From QQVM01 sp964544885 (lineage in GTDB: Bacteria; Bacteroidota; Bacteroidia; AKYH767-A; 2013-40CM-41-45): 64,000 nt of DNA. The stretch lies in assembly GCA_964544885.1 (NCBI GenBank), contig CAZJDX010000004.1, positions 62,001-126,000 of the forward strand, given 5' to 3'. Shown here one piece after another: positions 43,292 through 51,565 of the stretch. Position numbers and translations under genes: made by a program. Under the pieces are notes generated by a model. The model was not told the origin of the DNA. It saw nothing but the letters and a program-made list of their open reading frames with translations, and ran no database searches. The stretch's first letter is position 1. Every line of letters begins with the position of its first letter.

Positions 43292-43299
43292 CAAAAGTA
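43292..43299 (-). promoter_or_regulatory. Bacteroidota -7 box (TACTTTTG) for the polytopic membrane protein
   Basis: An exact TAnnTTTG match on the minus strand, 61 nt upstream of the start at 43230. Together with the purL box it forms a 9-bp inverted repeat (CAAAAGTAG at 43292-43300, CTACTTTTG at 43316-43324) with a 15-bp centre. Confidence 0.45.
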
Positions 43300-43316
43300 G
43301 AGAAATAAATTATCCC

Positions 43317-43324
43317 TACTTTTG
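43317..43324 (+). promoter_or_regulatory. Bacteroidota -7 box (TACTTTTG) for purL
   Basis: An exact TAnnTTTG match 38 nt upstream of the purL ATG, the mirror image of the box serving the divergent gene. No -33 TTTG at standard spacing; the region is occupied by the opposing box. Confidence 0.45.
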
Positions 43325-43362
43325 TGATAAATTCAATTCCTCTTAATTTATAATCATTTGAC

Positions 43363-45594
43363 ATGTCAGAAGTGATGGAGCCGGCAGTAAGTCTGTCTAC
43401 TGCTAAAAGCCTGGGACTGCTTGAAGAAGAGTATTCAAAGATCATCCAGTACCTGGGCCGGACTCCCAATTACACTGAGTTAAGTATTTACAGTGTAATG
43501 TGGAGTGAGCATTGTTCGTATAAAAATTCTATCGTCTGGCTTAAGACCTTGCCGAAGGAAGGCCCGCATATGCTTGCGGAGGCCGGGCAGGAAAATGCGG
43601 GGCTCGTCGCCATAGGTGACGGATTAGCCTGTGCTTTTAAGATCGAAAGTCATAATCATCCCAGTGCCATTGAACCTTATCAGGGGGCAGCGACAGGGGT
43701 AGGTGGTATTAACCGGGACATTTTCACCATGGGCGCAAGACCTGTGGCACAGCTGAACTCACTTCGTTTTGGAAATCCATCATCGGAAAAAAACAGGGCC
43801 CTGCTGAGAGGTGTTGTCAAGGGAATCGGTGATTATGGAAACGCTTTCGGTGTACCTACTGTTGGTGGCGAATTGTATTTCGATGATTGTTACAATGTAA
43901 ATCCGCTCGTGAACGCCATGTCTGCCGGAATTGTTGAAGCAGGTAAAACTGTTTCGGCCATTTCTTTCGGTTCAGGCAATCCGGTTTTTATTGTTGGTTC
44001 CGCCACCGGTAAAGACGGTATTCACGGTGCGACCTTCGCCTCGGGTGATTTACACGAAGATTCCGCAGACGACCTCCCTTCCGTGCAGGTAGGCGATCCA
44101 TTCACTGAAAAATTACTGCTGGAAGCAAGCCTTGAAGTGATAAAAACCGGAGCCGTTGTGGGTATGCAGGACATGGGCGCTGCCGGTATCATCTGTTCTA
44201 CCTCTGAAATGTCGGCGAAAGGGAAGAGCGGAATGATAATTCATCTTGACAAGGTTCCGACGCGTCAGCAGAACATGCTTGCCTGGGAAATCCTCCTCAG
44301 CGAATCGCAGGAGAGAATGCTGGTGGTAGTGAAGAAGGGAAGGGAAGCTGAAGTGAAGGCCGTTTTTGATAAATGGGATCTTAATTGCGTACAGATTGGT
44401 GAAGTGACCAGCGGAACCCAACTCCGGTTTTATATGGGAAGTGAACTGGTCGCGGATGTTCCGGCTGATTCACTTGTACTTGGTGGAGGCGCCCCGGTAT
44501 ATCACCGCGAATATGCTGTACCGGCATACTTCAAAGACAATAAACGTTTTTCGATCAATGATATTGATGAACCGCAAGACCTGAAAGAAGTCGCGGATTT
44601 TCTGGTCAGTCATCCCAACATCGCTTCAAGAAAATGGGTTTATCATCAATACGACTCCATGGTTGGAACCGTGAACATGAGTACGAATGCTCCATCCGAT
44701 GCAGCCATTGTCAATATCAAAGGAACTGACAAGGCGCTGGCGCTGACCGTCGATTGCAATTCCCGGTATGTATATGCAGATCCTGAGCAAGGGTGTGCCA
44801 TCGCGGTAAGTGAAGCGGCAAGAAATATCGTTTGCAGCGGTGCTGAGCCTTCAGCGATAACCAATTGCCTCAATTTCGGTAATCCCTATAACAAAGAGGT
44901 TTACTGGCAATTCGTTCAGTCAATCAAAGGTATGGCAAAGGCATGCCGTAAATTCCAGACTCCTGTCACCGGAGGAAATGTGAGTTTCTACAACCAAAGT
45001 TCAGATGAAGGACCTGTATTTCCCACACCAACCATTGGAATGCTCGGTGTGTTGCCTTCCAAGTCGAACAGGATGACGCTGGATTTCAAAGCCGGCGGAG
45101 ATTCCATTTATCTGATAGGCGAATCAAAGAACGATATTTCAAGTTCGGAATATTTATATTCATATCATAAGGTAAAAAATTCACCGGCACCCTCCTTCGA
45201 TCTTGATGAAGAATATAAAGTGCAGCAACTGGTGAAGTCTCTCATAAAGAAAAAACTCGTCCGTTCCGCTCACGATGTTTCGGATGGAGGTTTATTCATC
45301 GCATTACTCGAATCGGCCATGCCGAATTCGCTGGGTTTTTCCATTGAAACCGACTTTGACTGCCGTGCGGATGCCTTTTTATTCGGTGAATCTCAAAGTC
45401 GTATTCTGGTTTCAGTATCACCTGAACAGATTGATGCCTTCGTGGAATTCCTTGCAGCCAGCGATGTTGAATTCGCAAACCTCGGTGTGGTTACCGACGG
45501 TGAATTGCTCATTGATGATTCTTCTTTTGGAAATATCGCTGATGCAAAGAACCGGTATGAGAATGCACTGGGCGAATTGATGAAAACCGTTTGA
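43363..45594 (+). CDS. purL: Phosphoribosylformylglycinamidine synthase subunit PurL (small type)
   Basis: 743 residues, the length of the small PurL that works with separate PurQ and PurS. Conserved sequence includes YSVMWSEHCSYKNS with the catalytic histidine, KIESHNHPSAIEPYQGAATGVGGINRDIFTMGARP for ATP and metal binding, MQDMGAAGIICSTSEMSAKG, and GGNVSFYNQS. It makes FGAM from FGAR, ATP and ammonia in purine synthesis. PurQ and PurS are not in the window. The gene stands alone with its own promoter and is followed by a 197-base gap. Confidence 0.95.
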   Translation: MSEVMEPAVSLSTAKSLGLLEEEYSKIIQYLGRTPNYTELSIYSVMWSEHCSYKNSIVWLKTLPKEGPHMLAEAGQENAGLVAIGDGLACAFKIESHNHPSAIEPYQGAATGVGGINRDIFTMGARPVAQLNSLRFGNPSSEKNRALLRGVVKGIGDYGNAFGVPTVGGELYFDDCYNVNPLVNAMSAGIVEAGKTVSAISFGSGNPVFIVGSATGKDGIHGATFASGDLHEDSADDLPSVQVGDPFTEKLLLEASLEVIKTGAVVGMQDMGAAGIICSTSEMSAKGKSGMIIHLDKVPTRQQNMLAWEILLSESQERMLVVVKKGREAEVKAVFDKWDLNCVQIGEVTSGTQLRFYMGSELVADVPADSLVLGGGAPVYHREYAVPAYFKDNKRFSINDIDEPQDLKEVADFLVSHPNIASRKWVYHQYDSMVGTVNMSTNAPSDAAIVNIKGTDKALALTVDCNSRYVYADPEQGCAIAVSEAARNIVCSGAEPSAITNCLNFGNPYNKEVYWQFVQSIKGMAKACRKFQTPVTGGNVSFYNQSSDEGPVFPTPTIGMLGVLPSKSNRMTLDFKAGGDSIYLIGESKNDISSSEYLYSYHKVKNSPAPSFDLDEEYKVQQLVKSLIKKKLVRSAHDVSDGGLFIALLESAMPNSLGFSIETDFDCRADAFLFGESQSRILVSVSPEQIDAFVEFLAASDVEFANLGVVTDGELLIDDSSFGNIADAKNRYENALGELMKTV

Positions 45595-45791
45595 TCCAAC
45601 CGGAACCTTAATGCATTGTTAAAGCTTGTCAGGGCATTTCTGAGAGTTGGAGCCGTTTTATTACACGTGCATGGCCTATCTTTTATGATGACGACCTCGC
45701 CTGGGTAGAGTTCCTCTTCAGCATTGCTTCCTTTAATGAAGTCTTGTTTCTTAAGGAAATGTTCGGAAATTAGCGTGATAAAACAAAAACC

Positions 45792-48683
45792 ATGAAAATT
45801 TTTTATTCCCGTGTAACTGCTTTTGCTTTTCTTTTAATGCTGAGCATTAATCAGAACGCTTATTCACAACTCAAAGCAAGTACGGCGGCAGACAGGCTTT
45901 CAGGAATTTCTAAGCGAAAGGTTCTTGATCAGAGGTCTCTGGTCTCCAATATTAAATTCAGGAACGTTGGCCCAACCATTATGAGCGGAAGAGTAAGCGA
46001 TATAGAAGTCAATCCTTCAGATCCTACGGAATTTTATGTAGCCTACGCTTCCGGCGGCTTATGGCATACAAAGAATAATGGCCAGTCTTTTAATCCGCTC
46101 TTCGATAATGAGGATGTCATCACCATAGGCGACATCGCAGTCAACTGGAAAAACCGTTCCATCTGGATTGGTACCGGTGAGGTGAACAGCAGCAGAAGTT
46201 CATATGCAGGAACAGGTATCTATCTTAGTGAGGACAGTGGAAAGACATGGGTACATAAAGGCCTTCCTGAGTCGCATCATATTGGGAAAGTACTCCTGCA
46301 TCCTTCCGATGATAGAACAGTATGGGTAGCCGTATTGGGACATTTATTTTCGGCTAATCCGGAACGGGGCGTATATAAAAGCACCGACAAAGGTTCAACT
46401 TGGAAACTGGTCTTGTCTTCAGATGATAATACCGGTGCCGTGGATATGGATATTGACCCCGGAAATCCTTCCATCCTCTATGCATCCCTGTGGCATCGCG
46501 AAAGGAGAGCATGGAATTTTGTGGAAGCAGGTCCCGGTTCAGGTATTTATAAGTCTGAAGACGGAGGAGAAAACTGGAGATTGATCAGCGGAAGCGGAAG
46601 CGGATTTCCCGGAGGAGATGGTCTTGGCAGAATAGGCTTGTCTGTGTATCAAGCTGATCCGCGGATAATTTATGCAGTACTTGACAATCAAAACAAGCGT
46701 ACGGAAGAGGAAGTTCAGGATACCTCAAAGATCGTAACAAAAGACCTTAGGAATATTCCGGATGAGACGTTTTTGAAGCTGGATGACAAGAAGCTGGATG
46801 CATTCCTGAAAGAGAATGATTTCCCTTCGAAGTATAACGCCGGAATCCTTAAATCCCTTGTCAGGGATGATTCGATTCAGGTCAGTGACTTGGTGGACTA
46901 TCTGAATGACGCCAACAACTCACTGTTCGATACTCCGGTCACAGGTGCGGAAGTATATAAGAGCCTGGATGCCGGCAGAACATGGAAACGAACACACGAT
47001 CATTATCTGAAGAATCTTTTTTATACATATGGATATTATTTTGGAAAGATCAGTGTCGCAGCTTATGATGAAAATAAAATTTCGGTTTGCGGAGTACCCT
47101 TGCTGTTATCTTACGATGGTGGTAAAAGTTTTAAGTCGATAGATGGAGATAATACTCATGTGGATCATCATGCGCTCTGGATGAATCCGGAACGACCCGG
47201 CCATATGATTATTGGTAATGACGGTGGTGTAAATATTACCTATGATGATGGCAAATCCTGGTTTAAAGCAAATACTCCTCCTGTTGGACAGTTTTACAGT
47301 GTAGAGGTTGACATGGAAACACCTTATAATGTATATGGAGGTTTGCAGGATAATGGAGTCTGGACTGGACCTTCAACCTACAGCGGCGACAAGAGCTGGT
47401 TGCAGTACGGAAAGTATCCCTATACAGGTCTGATGGGTGGTGACGGCATGCAGGTGCAGGTCGACACCAGGGATAACACCACCGTGTATACGGGTTTCCA
47501 ATTCGGATATTATTACAGGATCCTCAAGAATAATCCCAGGGAATCACTTTCCATTAAACCAAGGAATGATATAGGCGAAAAGAATTACAGGTTCAACTGG
47601 CAAAGTCCTGTTCATCTTTCCAGGCATTGTCAGGATATACTCTATTTCGGCTCTAACCACTTTCACCGTTCCATGCTGAAAGGAGAAGAGATGCGTACAC
47701 TTTCACCTGACCTCACTATGAATGACAAGACAGGTGATGTACCCTACAATACCCTGGTAAGTATAGCTGAATCCCCGCTCCGTTTTGGATTGATCTATGC
47801 AGGTACAGATGATGGTCTGGTATGGATGAGTAAGGACGTCGGCTACTCATGGAATAAAATTTCTGAAGGATTGCCAACAGATCTCTATGTAAGCAGGGTA
47901 AGCCCTTCTTCGCATACCGAAGGCCGGATCTATGTAAGCATGAACGGATATAGGCATGATCATTTTGATCCCTATATTTTTGTTTCTGAAGATTATGGAA
48001 AGAGCTGGAAAAGCATTTCCTCCGGACTTCCTGCCGAGCCGGTCAATGTCATACGGGAAGATCTGCAGAATGAGAATCTGCTCTTTGCAGGAACTGACAA
48101 TGGATTTTATATTTCCCTTAATCGTGGTAAGGATTGGATGAGCATGAACGGCGATTTGCCGAGAGTAGCCGTACATGACGCCGTGATTCATCCAAGCGAT
48201 AACGAAATTATTTTGGGAACCCATGGCAGGAGTATATTTATCGCCGGACTGACAGAGCTAAGAATGCTTACGGACTCTCTGCTTCTTAAGGACCTCGAAC
48301 TTTTCAGCGTAAAGGCACCTGATTTTGACAAGAACTGGGGGAAGGCATTCAGTATGTTTGAGCAGGCAGGTGTGCCTGAATTAGCGGTAGCCTACTATTC
48401 GCGTTCCGCGGCTGTTTCCACCTTCAACATTTATTCCGGCGATGGCCGGATCTTACAAACCCTGAAGGATACGTCTGAGGCGGGAATCAATTATATAAGC
48501 ACTGTATTAACGCTCCGGGAAGCGGATGCGAAGTTGCTCATGAAGAAAAAGACGAAAGTCCCTTATGGAATACCTGTTAAAGCTGAAGACGGAAATTATT
48601 ATTTTCCGGCAGGTTCATACCGGTTGGAAATTGAACAGGAAGGTAAAAAGCGGGAATTAAAATTTGAAATCACCGTTAAGTGA
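45792..48683 (+). CDS. Secreted sortilin/VPS10-like BNR-repeat protein
   Basis: 963 residues with a signal peptide (cleaved near NAYSQ, residue 26). It is a string of beta-propeller blades marked by Asp-box motifs (SxDxGxxW): SEDSGKTW, STDKGSTW, SEDGGENW, SLDAGRTW, SYDGGKSF, TYDDGKSW, SKDVGYSW, SEDYGKSW and SLNRGKDW, nine in all. This matches the large secreted WD40/YVTN/BNR-like family common in Bacteroidota, often annotated as glycosyl hydrolase without proof. There is no T9SS sorting domain; the C-terminus (about 900-963) is a small beta domain. Function unknown, probably extracellular or periplasmic binding. Confidence 0.87.
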   Translation: MKIFYSRVTAFAFLLMLSINQNAYSQLKASTAADRLSGISKRKVLDQRSLVSNIKFRNVGPTIMSGRVSDIEVNPSDPTEFYVAYASGGLWHTKNNGQSFNPLFDNEDVITIGDIAVNWKNRSIWIGTGEVNSSRSSYAGTGIYLSEDSGKTWVHKGLPESHHIGKVLLHPSDDRTVWVAVLGHLFSANPERGVYKSTDKGSTWKLVLSSDDNTGAVDMDIDPGNPSILYASLWHRERRAWNFVEAGPGSGIYKSEDGGENWRLISGSGSGFPGGDGLGRIGLSVYQADPRIIYAVLDNQNKRTEEEVQDTSKIVTKDLRNIPDETFLKLDDKKLDAFLKENDFPSKYNAGILKSLVRDDSIQVSDLVDYLNDANNSLFDTPVTGAEVYKSLDAGRTWKRTHDHYLKNLFYTYGYYFGKISVAAYDENKISVCGVPLLLSYDGGKSFKSIDGDNTHVDHHALWMNPERPGHMIIGNDGGVNITYDDGKSWFKANTPPVGQFYSVEVDMETPYNVYGGLQDNGVWTGPSTYSGDKSWLQYGKYPYTGLMGGDGMQVQVDTRDNTTVYTGFQFGYYYRILKNNPRESLSIKPRNDIGEKNYRFNWQSPVHLSRHCQDILYFGSNHFHRSMLKGEEMRTLSPDLTMNDKTGDVPYNTLVSIAESPLRFGLIYAGTDDGLVWMSKDVGYSWNKISEGLPTDLYVSRVSPSSHTEGRIYVSMNGYRHDHFDPYIFVSEDYGKSWKSISSGLPAEPVNVIREDLQNENLLFAGTDNGFYISLNRGKDWMSMNGDLPRVAVHDAVIHPSDNEIILGTHGRSIFIAGLTELRMLTDSLLLKDLELFSVKAPDFDKNWGKAFSMFEQAGVPELAVAYYSRSAAVSTFNIYSGDGRILQTLKDTSEAGINYISTVLTLREADAKLLMKKKTKVPYGIPVKAEDGNYYFPAGSYRLEIEQEGKKRELKFEITVK

Positions 48684-48711
48684 TCGTTGGAGTTGCCCTT
48701 TAGTCTTTCGC

Positions 48712-50148
48712 TCAAGGTTTCTTATTCCTGGAATGGTGATCTATAAAATCCCGCAATTTTTCCGTGTCAAGACGCTTGGCAAGAATTTTCTTCTCTGCAT
48801 CCAGAAGGTAGACCACCGGAGTTGAATAAATATCGTAATAACTCCTGAAGCCCGTATTATTATAAAGGTCTGATACATTCACCCAGGGTAATTTATTATC
48901 ACGGATATACTTTTTCCACAATTCAATATCGGATTCAATTCCTACAGCGAATACTTCGAAACTCAAACCTGCCGTCCTGACGCTGTCATAGTAGTGTACT
49001 AATTTAGGCATCTCAATCTTGCAATGACTGCAGGTTGGATCCCAGAAAACGATTACCGTATAATCAGCTTTAATGTTATACAGTGCCTGCAGCTTGAGCG
49101 AAGTATCCGGCATGATCATGTTGTATGCCTTCTCGCCGAGAATGTTCGGTTTTATTTTTTGTACCCGTTCATGGATCTTGGCCTGAAGGGTCGAATCAGC
49201 CCAGAAAGCTTCCTTGGTGAGGTAATACCTTTCCGCGATGTGGACGAAAACTTTATCATAGCCCATCACTTTGGATGTCTCATAATAGTTGGCAAAGTGC
49301 GCTACACAATACTTGAAAACTTCTTTATTGGCGCGTGCGCGCTGGATGATCGTATCCACAGCCACGATGATGGAATCAGGGAGTGGTACCGTAAGTTGCT
49401 GTGTATAGGTCTTGATCTTATTGTAAAATACCGGTGTCCGCAACAACCTGTCATCTGAAAAATCCAGGTCTTTCAGGTAATTGTTTTTATAATACCGGAA
49501 CTGAAAAGTGGAGTCGGTGATATTGCCATTCGCGTCTTTGGGAGCTTCGGGAACTTCCGGTTCAGACATGGCCCGGATGAGCTGAGCCATGAAAGTTTTT
49601 GGATGATCTTTCAGGATCTGAAGCCTGTAATTTTTCACTTCCTGATCCACATTTTTCATCTCTTCTCTGATCGAGTCGGCTTTCGTCTTATCATCTTTGT
49701 GAATATCCAGCTGAATTTTCAAAGCCTGTGATTTTTTTGACTTTTCAATTATGAAAAGCTGGTGCTCATTGAAAAGCTTGTTTTCCAGTGAGCCGCTTAT
49801 TTTCATGTGGGAGATAAAATCCAGTGTATCTGTTTCCAGTGTGAATTTCTGTTCATTGACGATCATCTCGAAATAGGTCTTTCCCGGAAGAATGACAAGG
49901 TATATACCTCCGGCAAGAGAATCCTCGCCTTTGAATAACATCCATCCTTCTTTGTCAACCCTTACCGTATCTCTTACATATTGTTTATCTCCGAAGTGAT
50001 TACCGAGATAGCATACTGTATCCGAAAGGCCTTTGATCCGGACTTTTATTTCATAGCCTTTTGCCGAAGTATCTGAAGATGCAGTAAATAAGAGTGCGGA
50101 GAAAAAAATGACTGACCTGAGAAGACCTGGGAAACTGGTAAATTTCAT
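48712..50148 (-). CDS. TlpA-family thioredoxin-like protein with DUF4369-type N-terminal domain
   Basis: 478 residues with a signal peptide (about 1-29). The N-terminal domain (30-130) resembles DUF4369 (IKVRIKGLSDTVCYLGNHFGDKQYVRDTV). A helical DUF5106-like middle follows, and a thioredoxin fold occupies about 340-475 with the redox site WDPTCSHCKIEMPKL (CSHC) and a cis-proline in STPVVYLL. Such Bacteroidota proteins are periplasmic thiol-disulfide reductases kept reduced by DsbD-like proteins such as the one at 13003. It has its own TACTTTTG promoter and is separated from the upstream dioxygenase gene by a long palindrome. Confidence 0.9.
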   Translation of the reverse strand: MKFTSFPGLLRSVIFFSALLFTASSDTSAKGYEIKVRIKGLSDTVCYLGNHFGDKQYVRDTVRVDKEGWMLFKGEDSLAGGIYLVILPGKTYFEMIVNEQKFTLETDTLDFISHMKISGSLENKLFNEHQLFIIEKSKKSQALKIQLDIHKDDKTKADSIREEMKNVDQEVKNYRLQILKDHPKTFMAQLIRAMSEPEVPEAPKDANGNITDSTFQFRYYKNNYLKDLDFSDDRLLRTPVFYNKIKTYTQQLTVPLPDSIIVAVDTIIQRARANKEVFKYCVAHFANYYETSKVMGYDKVFVHIAERYYLTKEAFWADSTLQAKIHERVQKIKPNILGEKAYNMIMPDTSLKLQALYNIKADYTVIVFWDPTCSHCKIEMPKLVHYYDSVRTAGLSFEVFAVGIESDIELWKKYIRDNKLPWVNVSDLYNNTGFRSYYDIYSTPVVYLLDAEKKILAKRLDTEKLRDFIDHHSRNKKP

Positions 50149-50183
50149 AGAATCGTTAGTTGTTTATGTGCACGCGAATTTTA

Positions 50184-50191
50184 CAAAAGTA
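50184..50191 (-). promoter_or_regulatory. Bacteroidota -7 box (TACTTTTG) for the TlpA-like gene
   Basis: An exact TAnnTTTG match 35 nt upstream of the start at 50148, downstream of the palindrome that ends the dioxygenase transcript. Confidence 0.47.
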
Positions 50192-50325
50192 ATACCACAG
50201 ATGTTCAGAAAATGAATTATTTATTAATAGCTGATATACAATCCTTTGCAATGAATTTGCCGGCCTTGAATCCGTCGCCTGTGTGCAGGAAACCTGAAGA
50301 AATGGCTGCTACTTACATGAAATAC

Positions 50326-50361
50326 CAAGGGGAAATTTTCCTGCAGGAAAATTTCCCCTTG
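50326..50361. terminator. Perfect 36-bp palindrome, probable hairpin at the end of the dioxygenase transcript
   Basis: The 18-base arm CAAGGGGAAATTTTCCTG is followed without spacer by its exact reverse complement. It begins 23 nt after the stop codon of the gene at 50385, where an intrinsic terminator or 3' stabilising hairpin is expected, and upstream of the promoter of the next gene. The minus-strand sequence after it is not T-rich, so termination may be inefficient. A protein-binding site or mobile palindromic repeat is the alternative. Confidence 0.55.
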
Positions 50362-50384
50362 ACGGTTAACATGGGCAATATAGA

Positions 50385-51479
50385 TCAGAGATTACCTCGG
50401 ATCGCCTGTTCCCTTTCAATAGCTTCAAAAAGCGCTTTGAAATTTCCTTTACCAAAGGACTTAGCTCCTTTACGCTGAATGATCTCATAGAACAGAGTAG
50501 GCCGGTCTTCTACAGGCTTGGTAAATATCTGTAGCAGATATCCTTCATCATCCCTGTCCACAAGAATTCCCAGCTTACCCAGGGTAGAAATATCTTCATC
50601 GATTTTTCCAACACGTTTCTCCAACTCCTCATAGTAATTGGAAGGCACTCTCAGAAATTCAATTCCTCTTTTCTGCAACTCCGTTACGGTCTTGATCACA
50701 TCATTGGTCAGGACGGCAATATGCTGTACACCGGCCCCTCTGTAAAATTCCAGGTACTCGTCAATTTGTGATTTTTTCTTCCCTTCGGCAGGTTCATTGA
50801 TAGGGAATTTGATATACCCATTACCATTAGAAACCACTTTACTCATCAAAGCGGAGTATTCGGTCGAAATGTCCTTGTCATCAAAGGTGATGATCATCTT
50901 GAATCCAAGCACATCCTCATAAAACTTGACCCATTCGTTCATGCGTCCCAACTCCACATTTCCGACACAGTGATCGATCACTTCAAGCCCGATAGGTTCG
51001 GTTTTGAAGGATGATTTCGCCGCAATATATCCGGGCATGAATGCTCCCTTGTAATTTTTTCTCTCTACAAACGTATGTATTGTGTCTCCGTAGGTATGGA
51101 TGGATGCGGTCTTCACTTCACCCTGTTCATCCCGTAAGGTCTGTAATGCCGTATGCTGTCTGGCTCCGCGCGACATCGTTTCATAGAAGGACTTCTCTGC
51201 GTCATCGACCCATAAGGCAAGAACCTTGACTCCGTCTCCATGTTTTCTCACATGTTCCGAGATCTCGCTGTCGGGCAGCAGGGAAGTGGTGAGTACCAGC
51301 CGTATCTTTCCCTGTTGCAGTACATAGGAAGCTCTGTCGCGTATACCGGTCTCCGGACCTGCATAAGCGATCAGTTCAAAGCCAAATGCATGTTGATAGA
51401 AGTAGGATGCCTGCTTTGCATTACCAACCCAGAATTCTATATGGTCAGTACCTAACAAGGGAAGAAAATCAGCTGCCAT
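50385..51479 (-). CDS. hppD: 4-hydroxyphenylpyruvate dioxygenase
   Basis: 364 residues, the usual length. Two VOC (vicinal oxygen chelate) domains are present: an N-terminal one starting LGTDHIEFWVGNAKQASYFYQHAFG, and a C-terminal catalytic one with the iron ligands in VIDHCVGNV (His), VQHIAVLTND (His) and LFYEIIQRKG (Glu). The GNFKALFEAIEREQ end is the gating helix. It turns 4-hydroxyphenylpyruvate into homogentisate in tyrosine breakdown. No homogentisate dioxygenase or other pathway gene is adjacent. In some bacteria the product is oxidised to melanin-like pyomelanin. Confidence 0.94.
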   Translation of the reverse strand: MAADFLPLLGTDHIEFWVGNAKQASYFYQHAFGFELIAYAGPETGIRDRASYVLQQGKIRLVLTTSLLPDSEISEHVRKHGDGVKVLALWVDDAEKSFYETMSRGARQHTALQTLRDEQGEVKTASIHTYGDTIHTFVERKNYKGAFMPGYIAAKSSFKTEPIGLEVIDHCVGNVELGRMNEWVKFYEDVLGFKMIITFDDKDISTEYSALMSKVVSNGNGYIKFPINEPAEGKKKSQIDEYLEFYRGAGVQHIAVLTNDVIKTVTELQKRGIEFLRVPSNYYEELEKRVGKIDEDISTLGKLGILVDRDDEGYLLQIFTKPVEDRPTLFYEIIQRKGAKSFGKGNFKALFEAIEREQAIRGNL

Positions 51480-51565
51480 GATTATTGATTTTTAACTGTT
51501 GATGAATTGTTCAAGCCTAAATTTACGAATCTTCCAAAAAGTCGCCAAGTTCGGAAGCATGATAT

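Noticed and set aside
45792..48683. Glycosyl hydrolase (sialidase) function for the BNR-repeat protein
   Set aside because: Asp boxes mark propeller folds but I see no sialidase arginine triad or catalytic Asp/Tyr/Glu pattern.
50212..50478. 88-codon plus-strand frame across the 36-bp palindrome
   Set aside because: It includes the palindrome and the end of the dioxygenase gene in antisense, so it is unlikely to be translated.
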